A stretch of DNA of 64,000 nucleotides from Butyrivibrio sp. AE3004 (GTDB taxonomy: Bacteria; Bacillota; Clostridia; Lachnospirales; Lachnospiraceae), in NCBI RefSeq assembly GCF_000703165.1, contig NZ_JNLQ01000001.1, positions 124,001 to 188,000 of the forward strand. The letters are read 5' to 3'. Positions within the stretch are counted from its first letter, which is position 1, and every line of letters begins with the position of its first letter. The position numbers and the translations under genes were made by a program. The notes beneath the pieces were generated by a model. It ran no database searches. It had not been told where the DNA came from and worked only from the letters and a program-made list of their open reading frames with translations. This document shows, piece after piece, positions 35,398 to 44,028 of this stretch.

Positions 35398-36231
35398 ATG
35401 ATAAATAATGGTATGCATGTTTACGATGTAAAAGATGGAAAAGTTTGTCTGCTTACTTTTGGTGACGGAACAGCCGCTTTCTGCTCCATTTATGAAGGTA
35501 ATGGCCATACATATATAGGCCACAGCGACTTTTCTCATATGGGAAGACAGTATCTTGATCTGTCCAGATATGATGCTGATGGAAGAATTGTCGAACAGGC
35601 AAGCATCTACGCTGAGTATTTTGACGCTGAAGTTGATCAGTATGATGAGAACAGTACTTTCACATATAATGGCAAGAAAATAACAATGCAGGAATATGAA
35701 GCATACATGGATACATACAAGTACATTGATCCCGATACTATGGAAAAAGCCGAAATTGAAGAACTTCCTGCATGGAATCCAAACTTAAGAAGCAGGACAG
35801 CTATCAGAACGAAAGGAACAAGACATTTTACAGATCCATCAATCGGAGCAGCTGCTTTGGGAATCACTCCAGAAGGCATATTTAAAGACATTACAACATT
35901 TGGGCTGTTATTTGAGTCATTGGTTGTACATGATCTTAGAGTTTATGCAGATACTATGGGGGCAAGAGTATATAAGTACCGTGACTCAAAAAGACGAGAG
36001 GCAGATGCTGTAATACAGTTTAACGACGGATCATGGGCTCTTATAGAGGTTAAACTTGGCGGAGAAGAGGATATTAAGCAGGCTGCTGAAAACCTGATTA
36101 AGATAGCAAATGATATAGATTATGAAAAATCCGGCAAACCAGCATTTCTCATGGTTGTCACAAAAAATAAGATTGCGTACCAGATGGAAAACGGTGTTTA
36201 TGTAGTTCCATTGGGGTGCTTGAAAAATTAA
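35398..36231 (+). pseudogene. Chimeric ORF: lipoprotein-like fragment fused to an AAA/DUF4143 C-terminus
   Basis: The 277-residue frame has two unrelated parts. Residues 1 to about 117 are a beta-rich piece (YDVKDGKVCLLTFGDGTAAF; Tyr/Asp-rich), like the middle of Lachnospiraceae lipoproteins. Residues from about 120 are the DUF4143 end of an AAA-type ATPase (ELPAWNPNLRSRTAIRTKG; FESLVVHDLRVYA; ALIEVKLGGEE; VYVVPLGCLKN), with the whole ATPase domain missing. No good ribosome binding site precedes ATG 35398. Most likely a deletion joined two genes in frame and the product is not functional as either. Confidence 0.55.
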
Positions 36232-36342
36232 TGTGTGTATCTTACACCTTGATTATTTAGTTGTCGCTAAACCGGTACCTTATTAGGTTTATCTTCTTTT
36301 TTGCCCCGGCACCGGAGGCAAGCGTGGGACTTTAGAAGCTAC

Positions 36343-36936
36343 TTACAAATTGAGCAGGAAATAGAATCCAACACATACAACTGCTGTTCCTACCAGCATC
36401 ATCAAATATGATATCCACCATTTTCCGTCCCTGTTGAATGCGTAAAAATCCTCCCATCTCTTTTCTTTAGGTGCCAATACCACATTATATAAATAAAGTG
36501 GGGCGTATAGAGCAACGGGAATCATTCCGATAAATGAAGCTACAAAGGAAATACCCCTTTTCTCGAATGCACAAAGGGAAATGAGAGCAAGCAGCGGTGT
36601 TATTAAATGCATAAATAAATCAGATCCTTTAAGAAGCACAGCATAACCATAGATCCGTCCCAGAAACAAAAATACTGTCAACATCGTGACCGTAACACCG
36701 GCTGTTCCGATTATCTTGAGATAATATGCACACATCGCATTCGGATAGAAACACATACACAATGAAGTCAACGCACATAGCACGTTGCTAAGCGTAGTGA
36801 AGTATCTGAAAGCTTTTTTTCCTCTGGATGGGCTCCATTTCCCATCCTCTCTAAAGAACCTTATCGTCAAGATTAACGTAAGTACGAATATTATTAAGTT
36901 AATAACAAAAGAGATAATAGAATCAACATTTTCCAT
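36343..36936 (-). CDS. Six-helix membrane protein, AIG1/FAR-17a (Pr6Pr) like
   Basis: A 197-residue integral membrane protein with about six helices. FRYFTTLSN (Thr47/Thr48) and DLFMHLITP (His110) match the two conserved blocks of the AIG1/ADTRP family, in which Thr and His are the catalytic pair for hydrolysis of branched fatty-acid esters in the human members. Bacterial members are uncharacterised. No strong ribosome binding site is visible. It stands alone. Confidence is moderate for family, low for activity. Confidence 0.6.
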   Translation of the reverse strand: MENVDSIISFVINLIIFVLTLILTIRFFREDGKWSPSRGKKAFRYFTTLSNVLCALTSLCMCFYPNAMCAYYLKIIGTAGVTVTMLTVFLFLGRIYGYAVLLKGSDLFMHLITPLLALISLCAFEKRGISFVASFIGMIPVALYAPLYLYNVVLAPKEKRWEDFYAFNRDGKWWISYLMMLVGTAVVCVGFYFLLNL

Positions 36937-36962
36937 ATGATAATTCTACCATTATTTCGTAC

Positions 36963-37085
36963 TTATTCCACAATATAGATGTAGTTGTCTTTTCTTTGAG
37001 CAGCATCTGGTAAGTGTTGACGAATTCCAGCACGAGGTTTATGCACATCACACGTGACAAATAAACTTTCAAATCGGGATATGGA
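36963..37085 (-). pseudogene. Unidentified C-terminal gene remnant
   Basis: An open frame of about 40 codons without start codon. It reads RFESLFVTCDVHKPRAGIRQ and ends KDNYIYIVE before TAA (36963-36965). It looks like coding sequence in composition but the family is not recognised. Confidence 0.3.
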
Positions 37086-37128
37086 TTAAAAGCTACAGGA
37101 ATTCATAAAATATAAGGATTATTAAAAA

Positions 37129-37165
37129 AAGCAAGGTTGTATCCCAATGTTGTACAGCCTTGCTT
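37129..37165 (-). terminator. Terminator-like hairpin
   Basis: Stem AAGCAAGGTTGTA / TACAGCCTTGCTT (13 bp with one G-T pair); on the minus strand it is followed by seven T. It lies 160 bp beyond the DUF3737 gene. The rest of 37086-37324 shows no gene. Confidence 0.65.
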
Positions 37166-37324
37166 CTAAAATATTGAAAAGTTTTACTAAAATTCATCTA
37201 TAAAGATACATGTTATACTTGCCAAAATATTCAATATACTCTATGAAAAGGTATTTGATATAAAAAAGCAGTAATGCCACTTTTTTAATTCATCATTCTG
37301 AAAAGCTTTCACACAGAGTTCCCT

Positions 37325-38164
37325 TCAGCTAACAATAATCTCACCTTTCGCATTTTCGTCATCCATTATGATCTCAGACACTTCGGGAACTGTAATTTTG
37401 CCGCTCAGAGGGTTCTTGATACTAATAACGGGAGTAGTAATAACTGCTTCAACATCTGATTTTTCAAATGCGAGGTCTGTATCTAGCATTTTGCAGTTGA
37501 TAAGCTTTAATCCTTTACAATAGCAAAGAGGCTGCGTCCCAATTATTGTACAATTCTCAAAAGTCACATTTTCACAATACCATGCAAGATACTCTCCCTT
37601 GACTATGCAATTTTTTACAACAACGTTCTTAGCATGCCAGAAAGCATCCTTTGTATCAAAATCACAATTTTCAAACGCAGAGTCAGTAATATACTGGAAT
37701 GAATACTTACCCTTAAGTTTTACGTTCTCGAAAGTTAACCTGTCAGAGCGCATCATGAAGTATTCACCTTCCACGGAGGTGTCTTTCATTTCAATATTGT
37801 TAACAGACCATCCAAACTCAGGAGAAATGATGTCACTATTCTCTATTCGGATATCTGAGCACTCGCGGAGGGCTTTAATGCCATGAAGTTTGGAATTTGT
37901 TATGGTAACATTTGTTGTATACCATAGTGCTGCCCTGCACTTGTCTGTCATTTCACTTCTGTCAATCCTAAGATTGTCATCATGCCAGAAGGGATATCTA
38001 AGGTTAAAAAAGCTGTTCCTGACCTCGATATTTTTACTCTCCTTAAAGGCACTCTCTCCATCAGCCGGTCCATCAAAGCTGCAATTTTCTACAATAATTC
38101 CATCGCTTCCGTAAAGGGCTCTTTCCTCATCAAATTTCTTATCCTTTATAATTGTAGCACTCAT
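37325..38164 (-). CDS. DUF3737 right-handed beta-helix protein
   Basis: A 279-residue cytosolic protein. The opening KKFDEERALYGSDGIIVENC, the NCSFDGPADGESAFKESKNI block and the FFNLRYPFWH motif are diagnostic of DUF3737. It then runs in ~20-residue rungs (xVKNCxxKGEY...), typical of a parallel beta helix. Function unknown; such proteins are common in Firmicutes and Bacteroidetes and resemble pectate-lyase folds without a known active site. AGGTG precedes ATG 38164. Monocistronic. Confidence 0.85.
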   Translation of the reverse strand: MSATIIKDKKFDEERALYGSDGIIVENCSFDGPADGESAFKESKNIEVRNSFFNLRYPFWHDDNLRIDRSEMTDKCRAALWYTTNVTITNSKLHGIKALRECSDIRIENSDIISPEFGWSVNNIEMKDTSVEGEYFMMRSDRLTFENVKLKGKYSFQYITDSAFENCDFDTKDAFWHAKNVVVKNCIVKGEYLAWYCENVTFENCTIIGTQPLCYCKGLKLINCKMLDTDLAFEKSDVEAVITTPVISIKNPLSGKITVPEVSEIIMDDENAKGEIIVS

Positions 38165-38243
38165 CCAATCACCTTTTTTTCAAAACCTTCCAATGATAAT
38201 AAGTATTTTTTTATTATTATAACGATAATGCATATATAGCTAA

Positions 38244-38678
38244 TCAGTCAATCCTGATAGCTTTCATCTGGCGCTTTCTCACATACATTGCTTTGTCTGC
38301 GCGTTTGAAAACATTTTCATACCCGTTATCAATCGACGGGTCAAATCTGGCAAAGCCGATTGCGGCTGATATTCGCTCCCATGGTTCAAGGCTCTCATCG
38401 TTTGAAATCCGGTCCAGCTGATTATTGCATTCCGCCACCAGGTCTTCCATGGATTTATAATCATCATTTTCCAGGATTACAACAAATTCATCACCATCTG
38501 CTATCATGAGTTTTTCAAGATATTCAGCAATATCCTGAATACGTTCTTCACATTGTTTGTGATAAATACTATTCTGACTGGCATAGGTAATAATCGTACT
38601 AAGAGCTATGGTGATCATTGTGAAGATCACAAAGATTATTGCAAATTTAAACAGTAAACTGTCAGTTTTTTTTCTCAT
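38244..38678 (-). pseudogene. Internally deleted diguanylate cyclase
   Basis: A 144-residue frame. Residues 1-60 are the start of a membrane sensor (one helix, then EERIQDIAEYLEKLMIADG). Residues 62-144 are the end of a GGDEF domain (GDEFVVILEND; AAIGFARFDP; FKRADKAMYVRKRQMKAIR). The sensor body, second helix and first half of the GGDEF domain are gone. The join falls at ADGDEF, where the upstream ADGE(D)F-like and downstream GGDEF codons look alike, so recombination at microhomology is likely. It cannot make c-di-GMP. Confidence 0.7.
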
Positions 38679-38793
38679 ACAGACCGGCTCTTAAATCAAA
38701 TTACATTACACAATAAACTTATTCCATGTATGCCTTTTTCGTAATACCCTAAAAAAGGGCGTACTATAGCAAAAAAGGCTCCATTTAATTGTA

Positions 38794-38828
38794 AAAAACA
38801 GGGAATATACAAACAATGTATATTCCCT
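38794..38828 (-). terminator. Terminator of the small peptide gene
   Basis: Perfect 12-bp stem AGGGAATATACA / TGTATATTCCCT with a 5-nt loop; on the minus strand a six-T run follows. Confidence 0.75.
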
Positions 38829-38845
38829 AAAGAGTTTATTAACTT

Positions 38846-38911
38846 TTACTTATAGTCTACATGTATGCCATACCCTTTGGAGCGAATTTGACTATTTTTT
38901 ACTTTTTTCAT
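38846..38911 (-). CDS. Putative 21-residue peptide gene
   Basis: ATG 38909-38911 is preceded by AGGGGA at 8-nt spacing and opens a basic peptide MKKVKNSQIRSKGYGIHVDY plus a final Lys. A TATAAT box lies about 50 bp upstream and a strong terminator starts 18 bp after the stop, so a complete tiny transcription unit is visible. The peptide has no signal sequence or Cys. It is not recognised; a signalling or regulatory peptide, or the fossil start of a lost gene, are both possible. Confidence 0.45.
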   Translation of the reverse strand: MKKVKNSQIRSKGYGIHVDYK

Positions 38912-38960
38912 TTTCGATTTCCCCTTTTAAACTTTTTTCTTAATAATTCCCCAAATAGCT

Positions 38961-38966
38961 ATTATA
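38961..38966 (-). promoter_or_regulatory. Candidate -10 box of the small peptide gene
   Basis: TATAAT on the minus strand inside ACTGTATAATAGC, about 50 bp before the ATG. The -35 region is poor. The remaining stretch 38967-39139 holds no gene that I can see. Confidence 0.4.
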
Positions 38967-39139
38967 CAGTAAAAACAGCTGTAAGAAAATAATTATGACT
39001 AATTGAGTTTCCAAGATTTTTCAAATTTGTTCAAGCATTGAATGACATATAAGCGAGTGCTAGAATTTAAGAGTATTACGGTACTGGCAACCGAACGGAC
39101 TTAAATCAGATATAAAAAGAGTTTATAGAGGAGGCGATT

Positions 39140-39670
39140 ATGAAAAAGTTATTTTCAGAAATTCCATATATTAAGGGAGACCGTCTTACTCTCAAAAAAA
39201 TAACCCGGGAAGATGCTCCCGCCCTTGGCAGAATGGTTGCATCTGAAGCTGTTTACAGATATGAACCCACTTTTTTATTTGAAAAAAAATACCCTGATAT
39301 AAATTATGTGATTGATCACCTCTATACTGAATGCTTTGAAGAATCAATCATTCTTGGTATTTTTCAGGAGGATGAATTTTGTGGTTTGGCAGAATTCTAT
39401 GGCTATAAGGATAATATTCACAAGGTCAGTATCGGAGTAAGACTTATGGAGGAATATTGGGGTCAGGGTATCGGTGCGGAAACCGTGAAAATGATGGTTG
39501 AATATCTTAATAATGAAACAGATATTGAGATTATTGCCGCAAGTGTTCTTCCGGCAAATAAGGGTTCTGATAATATCGTGAGGAAGCTCGGATTTTCTCT
39601 CGTGGTTCAGGATTCTGATGAGGACTGGGGCTATGGAGGTATGACGCCCACAGACAAGTGGATAATTTAA
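39140..39670 (+). CDS. GNAT acetyltransferase, RimJ/RimL type
   Basis: A 176-residue acetyltransferase of the RimL/RimJ subfamily. It opens IKGDRLTLKKITREDAPAL, the usual beta1-alpha1 region. The acetyl-CoA motif is LMEEYWGQGIGAETVK, with ASVLPANKGSDNIVRKLGF near the C-terminus. GAGGAGG lies 7 nt before ATG 39140. Substrate unknown. Nothing in the neighbourhood points to a role. Confidence 0.85.
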   Translation: MKKLFSEIPYIKGDRLTLKKITREDAPALGRMVASEAVYRYEPTFLFEKKYPDINYVIDHLYTECFEESIILGIFQEDEFCGLAEFYGYKDNIHKVSIGVRLMEEYWGQGIGAETVKMMVEYLNNETDIEIIAASVLPANKGSDNIVRKLGFSLVVQDSDEDWGYGGMTPTDKWII

Positions 39671-39794
39671 TTTATACTTGCATGTTAACGTATAACAATG
39701 TATAATTTTTCTTCGCAAGAAACGACAGTTCATTTGTACCTTCCTGTCGATAAACAAAACCGGGACTACATGGAATAATTCTGTATTTTATGTA

Positions 39795-39825
39795 GCTCTG
39801 CGTATTTGCAGGGCTTTTATTTTTT
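39795..39825 (+). terminator. Terminator or attenuator before the nucleoside hydrolase gene
   Basis: GCTCTGC / GCAGGGC stem (one G-T pair), then TTTTATTTTTT. It lies only 46 bp before ATG 39871, with a possible competing stem CTACAT / ATGTAG just upstream (about 39765-39795), so it could be an attenuator rather than the end of the GNAT gene. Confidence 0.5.
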
Positions 39826-39870
39826 CGAAAATTTCTATGTAATTCCCATTTTCCGTCGGAGTTTTAATTT

Positions 39871-40851
39871 ATGAATAAGGTAATAATTGATTGTGATCCG
39901 GGAATAGATGATTCCCTGGCAATTATGCTCTCTCTTAACAGTCCGGAGATTGAAGTTATCGGAATCACAATTGTTGCGGGTAATTCTCCCGTCGAATTGG
40001 GTTTTAAAAATGCAAAACGTATTCTTAATTTTCTTGGAAGGCTTGATATACCGGTATTTGCAGGTGCTGATAGACCACGAAAAAGAGACTATGTAAATGC
40101 TCTTGATACCCACGGCGCAGATGGTCTTGGGGAGAGTTTCTTACCTGAGATTGAAGGGCAGGAAATTCCCGAAAAAACTGCAGTTCAGTTCATGAAAGAG
40201 GCTCTTATGACAGAGGATATTTCTGTGATAGCACTCGGCCCTCTGACAAATCTGGCTGCCCTTATTGATGAAGCACCCGAAGCGTTCATGTCCATAAAAA
40301 GACTTGTATCGATGGGTGGAAACTTTAGAAGTCACGGCAACTGCTCTCCTGTTGCGGAGTACAATTACTGGGAGGACCCCGACAGTGCAAGGCTTGTTTT
40401 CCAAACTCTCTATGAAAATCATGGAAAGATTGAAATGGTCGGACTGGATGTGACAAGAGAGATTGTTCTTACCCCTGAAATTCTGGATGAGATCAAAAAG
40501 GTTAATCCTTCAACAGGAGATTTCATTGAGAAAATTACGAACTTTTATTTTAAGTTTCATTGGGAGTGGGAGCATATCCGCGGATGTGTAATAAATGATC
40601 CCCTTGCCGTTGCTCAGTTCCTTGATCCTGATATTCTCTCAGGATTCGAAGCTTTTACGGATGTAGAAACCGGTGGTATAAGTATGGGGCAGACGGTTGT
40701 GGATTCTATGGGCTTTTACCGAAAGGACAGCAATTCTGTTATATACACGAGTGTTGATAAGCCCAAATTCTGGGAAATGTTTTTGACAAGAGTACTGAAT
40801 ATTGAACCGGACGTTTACAAAAATAGTTTTGGTAATTTGATTCTGAGGTGA
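39871..40851 (+). CDS. Inosine-uridine-type nucleoside hydrolase
   Basis: A 326-residue enzyme that splits ribonucleosides into base and ribose. The calcium-binding DCDPGIDD motif is at residues 7-14 (D7, D9, D13, D14). Further family motifs are GAD(G)LGES, LGPLTNLAAL, MGGNFRSHGN, EYNYWEDPDSA, and INDPLAVAQFLDPD with the catalytic Asp. A weak GGAG precedes ATG 39871. It is 49 bp upstream of an ECF S-component gene, suggesting uptake and breakdown of a nucleoside in one operon. Confidence 0.9.
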   Translation: MNKVIIDCDPGIDDSLAIMLSLNSPEIEVIGITIVAGNSPVELGFKNAKRILNFLGRLDIPVFAGADRPRKRDYVNALDTHGADGLGESFLPEIEGQEIPEKTAVQFMKEALMTEDISVIALGPLTNLAALIDEAPEAFMSIKRLVSMGGNFRSHGNCSPVAEYNYWEDPDSARLVFQTLYENHGKIEMVGLDVTREIVLTPEILDEIKKVNPSTGDFIEKITNFYFKFHWEWEHIRGCVINDPLAVAQFLDPDILSGFEAFTDVETGGISMGQTVVDSMGFYRKDSNSVIYTSVDKPKFWEMFLTRVLNIEPDVYKNSFGNLILR

Positions 40852-40900
40852 CATTAGGAATCGCAAGAGACGAAATTAAAAAAGAGTTAGGAGAATTATT

Positions 40901-41491
40901 ATGAAAATCAATGCTAAAAAAATAACTTTAGTCGCTTTTGCGGTGGCCATTAATATTGTTGGAAGTAAGATTTCTTTGCTTCTGAGTCTTCCGATCTTCC
41001 TTGACAGTATCGGAACAATGCTTGCAGGAATAGCACTTGGACCTGTTGCAGGTGGACTTACCGCTCTTGTAGGCGGCCTGATAAACGGTGTTCTTGGCGA
41101 TGTATACGCAATTTATTTTTCACTTAGCGGTGTGCTTATGGGCGTGATCGCAGGTCTTCTTTTCTATAATAAGAAGCTTTCAATGCCCTCCATATTATGG
41201 AAATGTCTTATTGTAACACTTCCTGCTTCTGCTCTTTCAGCATGCATAGAGACTTTCCTGTTTGGAGGAATCACATCCGCAGCATTTACAACTTTTGTTG
41301 TTCAGGCACTTTCACAGACAGCACTTAAGCTTTTTGGAGGAGCTTTCGTAACTCAGGCTGTAACAGACTATATTGATAAGCTGATTGCTATCATTCTTGT
41401 AGCTGTTTGTATGAATCGTATGCCTTATGAGCTTACTCATTTTGAGGATGCTTCACCGAAAGTAAATTCAGATAAAATTGTTAATAACTGA
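40901..41491 (+). CDS. ECF transporter S component, substrate unknown (nucleoside suggested)
   Basis: A 196-residue membrane protein with about six helices and the small-residue-rich pattern of ECF substrate-binding subunits (LDSIGTMLAGIALGPVAGGL; GGLINGVLGD). The energy module (EcfA, EcfA', EcfT) is not in the window and is usually shared. AGGAG precedes ATG 40901. Co-location with the nucleoside hydrolase suggests it brings in a nucleoside or related compound; that is inference. Confidence 0.75.
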   Translation: MKINAKKITLVAFAVAINIVGSKISLLLSLPIFLDSIGTMLAGIALGPVAGGLTALVGGLINGVLGDVYAIYFSLSGVLMGVIAGLLFYNKKLSMPSILWKCLIVTLPASALSACIETFLFGGITSAAFTTFVVQALSQTALKLFGGAFVTQAVTDYIDKLIAIILVAVCMNRMPYELTHFEDASPKVNSDKIVNN

Positions 41492-41519
41492 TAGTTTAGA
41501 ATTTATAGAAGAAATAATT

Positions 41520-41570
41520 AAAGCCTTCGTACCGATTGATATCAATTGAAAAATCGGTATGAGGGCTTTT
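41520..41570. terminator. Bidirectional terminator between the ECF and SDR genes
   Basis: 18-bp stem AAAGCCTTCGTACCGATT / AATCGGTATGAGGGCTTT with two G-T pairs, followed by T; it serves both convergent genes. Confidence 0.8.
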
Positions 41571-41572
41571 GT

Positions 41573-42217
41573 TTACCATATAAAGTTGCTTTTTAACTGT
41601 TCTCCGTTATCAATAAGAAGGTCTTGCCCCGTCATACTTCTGTTGACGTTTGTGAGGAAATATGAAAAATCAGCAATCTCCTCTGCCGCTGCCCATCTGT
41701 GAAGAAGTGTCTCATTAAGGCACTGCTCCATGAGCTCCGGGCTATCGATTATATGCGCATTGAGTGGTGTGTAAACACCGCCTGCTGAGATACTGTTTGA
41801 GGTTGCACCGTATTTTGCAAGGCGGAGCGCAGTATTTTTCATGTAGGTCACTACACCGCCTTTACTTGCTGCATACTCAGGGAACTCAGCCCCGTTGGAA
41901 GCACTTGAAGATGCCATGAACAGCACCGAGTGTATTTTGTCCTGAAATGCATACTTCTCAGTAACTGCTATAGTGGCATTTAAATTGGTTGCGATAACAT
42001 TCGGGCCATCCTGAATTCCTGCGTTGTTAATAAGAACCTCTATTCCTTCTATTTCAGGGAGTTTTCCTGTAATATCCACAAGCATGTGCTTATATAACGG
42101 TGCATTAAAGTCGCTCTCCGATATGTCAAAGCCTATGACCTCATGTCCCATATCTACATATTTTTTTGCAAGTGCAAGACCGATTCCACGGCTTGTTCCG
42201 GTAATAAGTGTTTTCAT
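41573..42217 (-). CDS. Short-chain dehydrogenase/reductase (SDR)
   Basis: A 214-residue NAD(P)-dependent oxidoreductase. TGTSRGIG is the cofactor motif, NNAG the structural motif, and the catalytic Ser and YAASK lie in SSSASNGAEFPEYAASKGG. Start chosen at ATG 42217, since the Rossmann beta strand begins right there and a longer frame would run 56 bp into the next gene. Probably translated with the PrsW-like gene upstream (17-bp gap). Substrate unknown. Confidence 0.85.
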   Translation of the reverse strand: MKTLITGTSRGIGLALAKKYVDMGHEVIGFDISESDFNAPLYKHMLVDITGKLPEIEGIEVLINNAGIQDGPNVIATNLNATIAVTEKYAFQDKIHSVLFMASSSASNGAEFPEYAASKGGVVTYMKNTALRLAKYGATSNSISAGGVYTPLNAHIIDSPELMEQCLNETLLHRWAAAEEIADFSYFLTNVNRSMTGQDLLIDNGEQLKSNFIW

Positions 42218-42233
42218 TTTTGCTATTCTCAAA

Positions 42234-43133
42234 TCAAACCTGTTTATCTTCGTGTGCAAATTTCTTGATGTTTTTATAAGCATTAACATTCAAGACACAC
42301 ATTATAACCACCATTGACAGCATGCATGTAAAAATGAGCATCTCATTTTCGCTTCCGCTGCATACCATGACAACGGAATCATAAATTCCGTGAATCAGAA
42401 TGGCTGTGAGCAGACCTTTGCGTCTCATTTTTGCGGAACCGGTAACATCGCCCATGTTCTCAAGGCTCTTTGCCTGCCCATAATAATATCCCATATATAT
42501 TCCAAATATACAGTGCCCCGGAAATGCTGCTCTCAGGTATGCAGTGCTGGCATCTGACCCGATCAGGTAAAGAAGATTCTCTACCACTTCAAATCCTATA
42601 GCGACTGTAGTTGAATAGACTACTCCGTCAAATCGGAAATTAAATGCCGGATGACGCCATGTAAGCTTTTTCAATACAGCGTACTTACAGATTTCTTCTG
42701 TGAAAGCTGCGACAAAAAATGCATCCAGAATACTGTGCAGTATTGTTCCTTCCGAGGACACAACATTTACTGCGATTTCAAATACCGATTCTATTATCAT
42801 TGCCGCAATCGGTAAAAGCAGTGCTCCAAGCAAAAACAGCTTCACAAGCAGAGAGACCGGCTCGGGCTCTATCCTGTCAAGCCTGTAGATGAGAAATATC
42901 AGGACGATTCCCTGGATACAGGAAATTCCCATTGCAAAGACCATGCTTCCCGCACCCATGGTAAAGGAAGTAAGGAGAAGTCCCAATGTCAAAAGAACAA
43001 TCATTACCATTGGAAGCTTTTTTACGTAAAATGTTTCCTTCTGTACAATTGATTCTCCGGGAACCATTGTTCCGCAATTACCGCAAAATTTCTGCCCCGG
43101 TTTTATTTCTTTACCGCAATTGGAACAAATCAT
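42234..43133 (-). CDS. Zinc-ribbon PrsW-family intramembrane protease-like protein
   Basis: A 299-residue protein. The N-terminal zinc ribbon has C3, C6, C17 and C20 (CSNCGKE...FCGNCG). About eight transmembrane helices follow, with the PrsW motifs FTEEICKYAVLK (EExxK), FDGVVYSTTVAIGFEVVENL and IHGIYDSVVM. PrsW cleaves anti-sigma factors in Bacillus; zinc-ribbon versions are common in Clostridia and uncharacterised. ATG 43133 has AGGAGG 7 nt upstream. Third member of a possible three-gene unit with the monophosphatase (17-bp gap) and SDR. Confidence 0.8.
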   Translation of the reverse strand: MICSNCGKEIKPGQKFCGNCGTMVPGESIVQKETFYVKKLPMVMIVLLTLGLLLTSFTMGAGSMVFAMGISCIQGIVLIFLIYRLDRIEPEPVSLLVKLFLLGALLLPIAAMIIESVFEIAVNVVSSEGTILHSILDAFFVAAFTEEICKYAVLKKLTWRHPAFNFRFDGVVYSTTVAIGFEVVENLLYLIGSDASTAYLRAAFPGHCIFGIYMGYYYGQAKSLENMGDVTGSAKMRRKGLLTAILIHGIYDSVVMVCSGSENEMLIFTCMLSMVVIMCVLNVNAYKNIKKFAHEDKQV

Positions 43134-43150
43134 GATCAATACCTCCTCTT

Positions 43151-43924
43151 TTATTTAAAGCATTCCGGTATTTCTTTTACACCACGAGACATGCACAAGG
43201 CGGATGAAGCACCTGTATATGAAAGCGGATTGCCATCAATATCAGTTACTTTGCATCCGGCTTCAGTGGCTATGAGTGCTGCAGCAGCATAGTCCCAGAT
43301 CTGGAGCTTCATCTCAAAATACAGACCGCATCTGCCTATTGCGACACAACACAGATCCCACGCTGCCGTTCCGGATCTCCTCAGATCAACGCACAAAGGA
43401 AGGAGTTTTTTTGCAATATCAAAAGACCTGTCTCTGTATTCTGTGTAGTAAGGCGCAGTCCCAAAACAGGCAAGCTGATTAGACAGCGGAGCTTCTGATG
43501 ACATTATCCTTTCACCGTTCATGTAAGCTCCCTGCCCTTCAACTGCAGAAAAAAGCATATCATCATAAGGGTTATAAACAACCCCCATATAGGGTTTACC
43601 CTCTTTAAGAAGTCCCACGGATATAACGGAGGGTCTGTATTCATAAATAAAATTTGATGTTCCGTCTATCGGATCTATGACAAAACAGTATCCGTTTGCC
43701 ATTTTGGATGAAAATACATCCTGTCCGTCTTCTTCTCCAAGAAATTTTGCTTCAGGAAGAGCCTTACCAAGTCTTTCCATGAGGAATCTTTGAACCTTCT
43801 CGTCTGTTTCGGTTACAAAGTTGGCATGTCCCGATTTTTCCATTATCTTAGGACGCTTCGCACTAAGTAAAAGCTCTCCTGCTTCTTTGGTTATTGCAAT
43901 TATTGAATCAATAGTTATAGTCAC
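43151..43924 (-). CDS. Inositol monophosphatase family phosphatase
   Basis: A 257-residue Mg-dependent phosphatase of the SuhB/IMPase family. Motifs are GEEDGQD, DPIDGTSNFIYEYRP and WDYAAAALIATEAGCKVTD, which contain the three metal-binding acidic sites. It starts with GTG at 43924, preceded by AGAGG. The substrate could be inositol-phosphate or another sugar-alcohol phosphate. Confidence 0.9.
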   Translation of the reverse strand: MTITIDSIIAITKEAGELLLSAKRPKIMEKSGHANFVTETDEKVQRFLMERLGKALPEAKFLGEEDGQDVFSSKMANGYCFVIDPIDGTSNFIYEYRPSVISVGLLKEGKPYMGVVYNPYDDMLFSAVEGQGAYMNGERIMSSEAPLSNQLACFGTAPYYTEYRDRSFDIAKKLLPLCVDLRRSGTAAWDLCCVAIGRCGLYFEMKLQIWDYAAAALIATEAGCKVTDIDGNPLSYTGASSALCMSRGVKEIPECFK

Positions 43925-44028
43925 TGTTTTTACCTCTTATAATGAAATTCCCGTAAATTCATTATAGAGTCAAGTCTTTTTATATACAATCAACAGATTC
44001 AAAAAAATATCATTGTAAATAATATGTT

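Noticed and set aside
38829..39139. A riboswitch before the RimL-type acetyltransferase gene
   Set aside because: No pattern of a known riboswitch core was recognised; the left part is explained by the small peptide unit.
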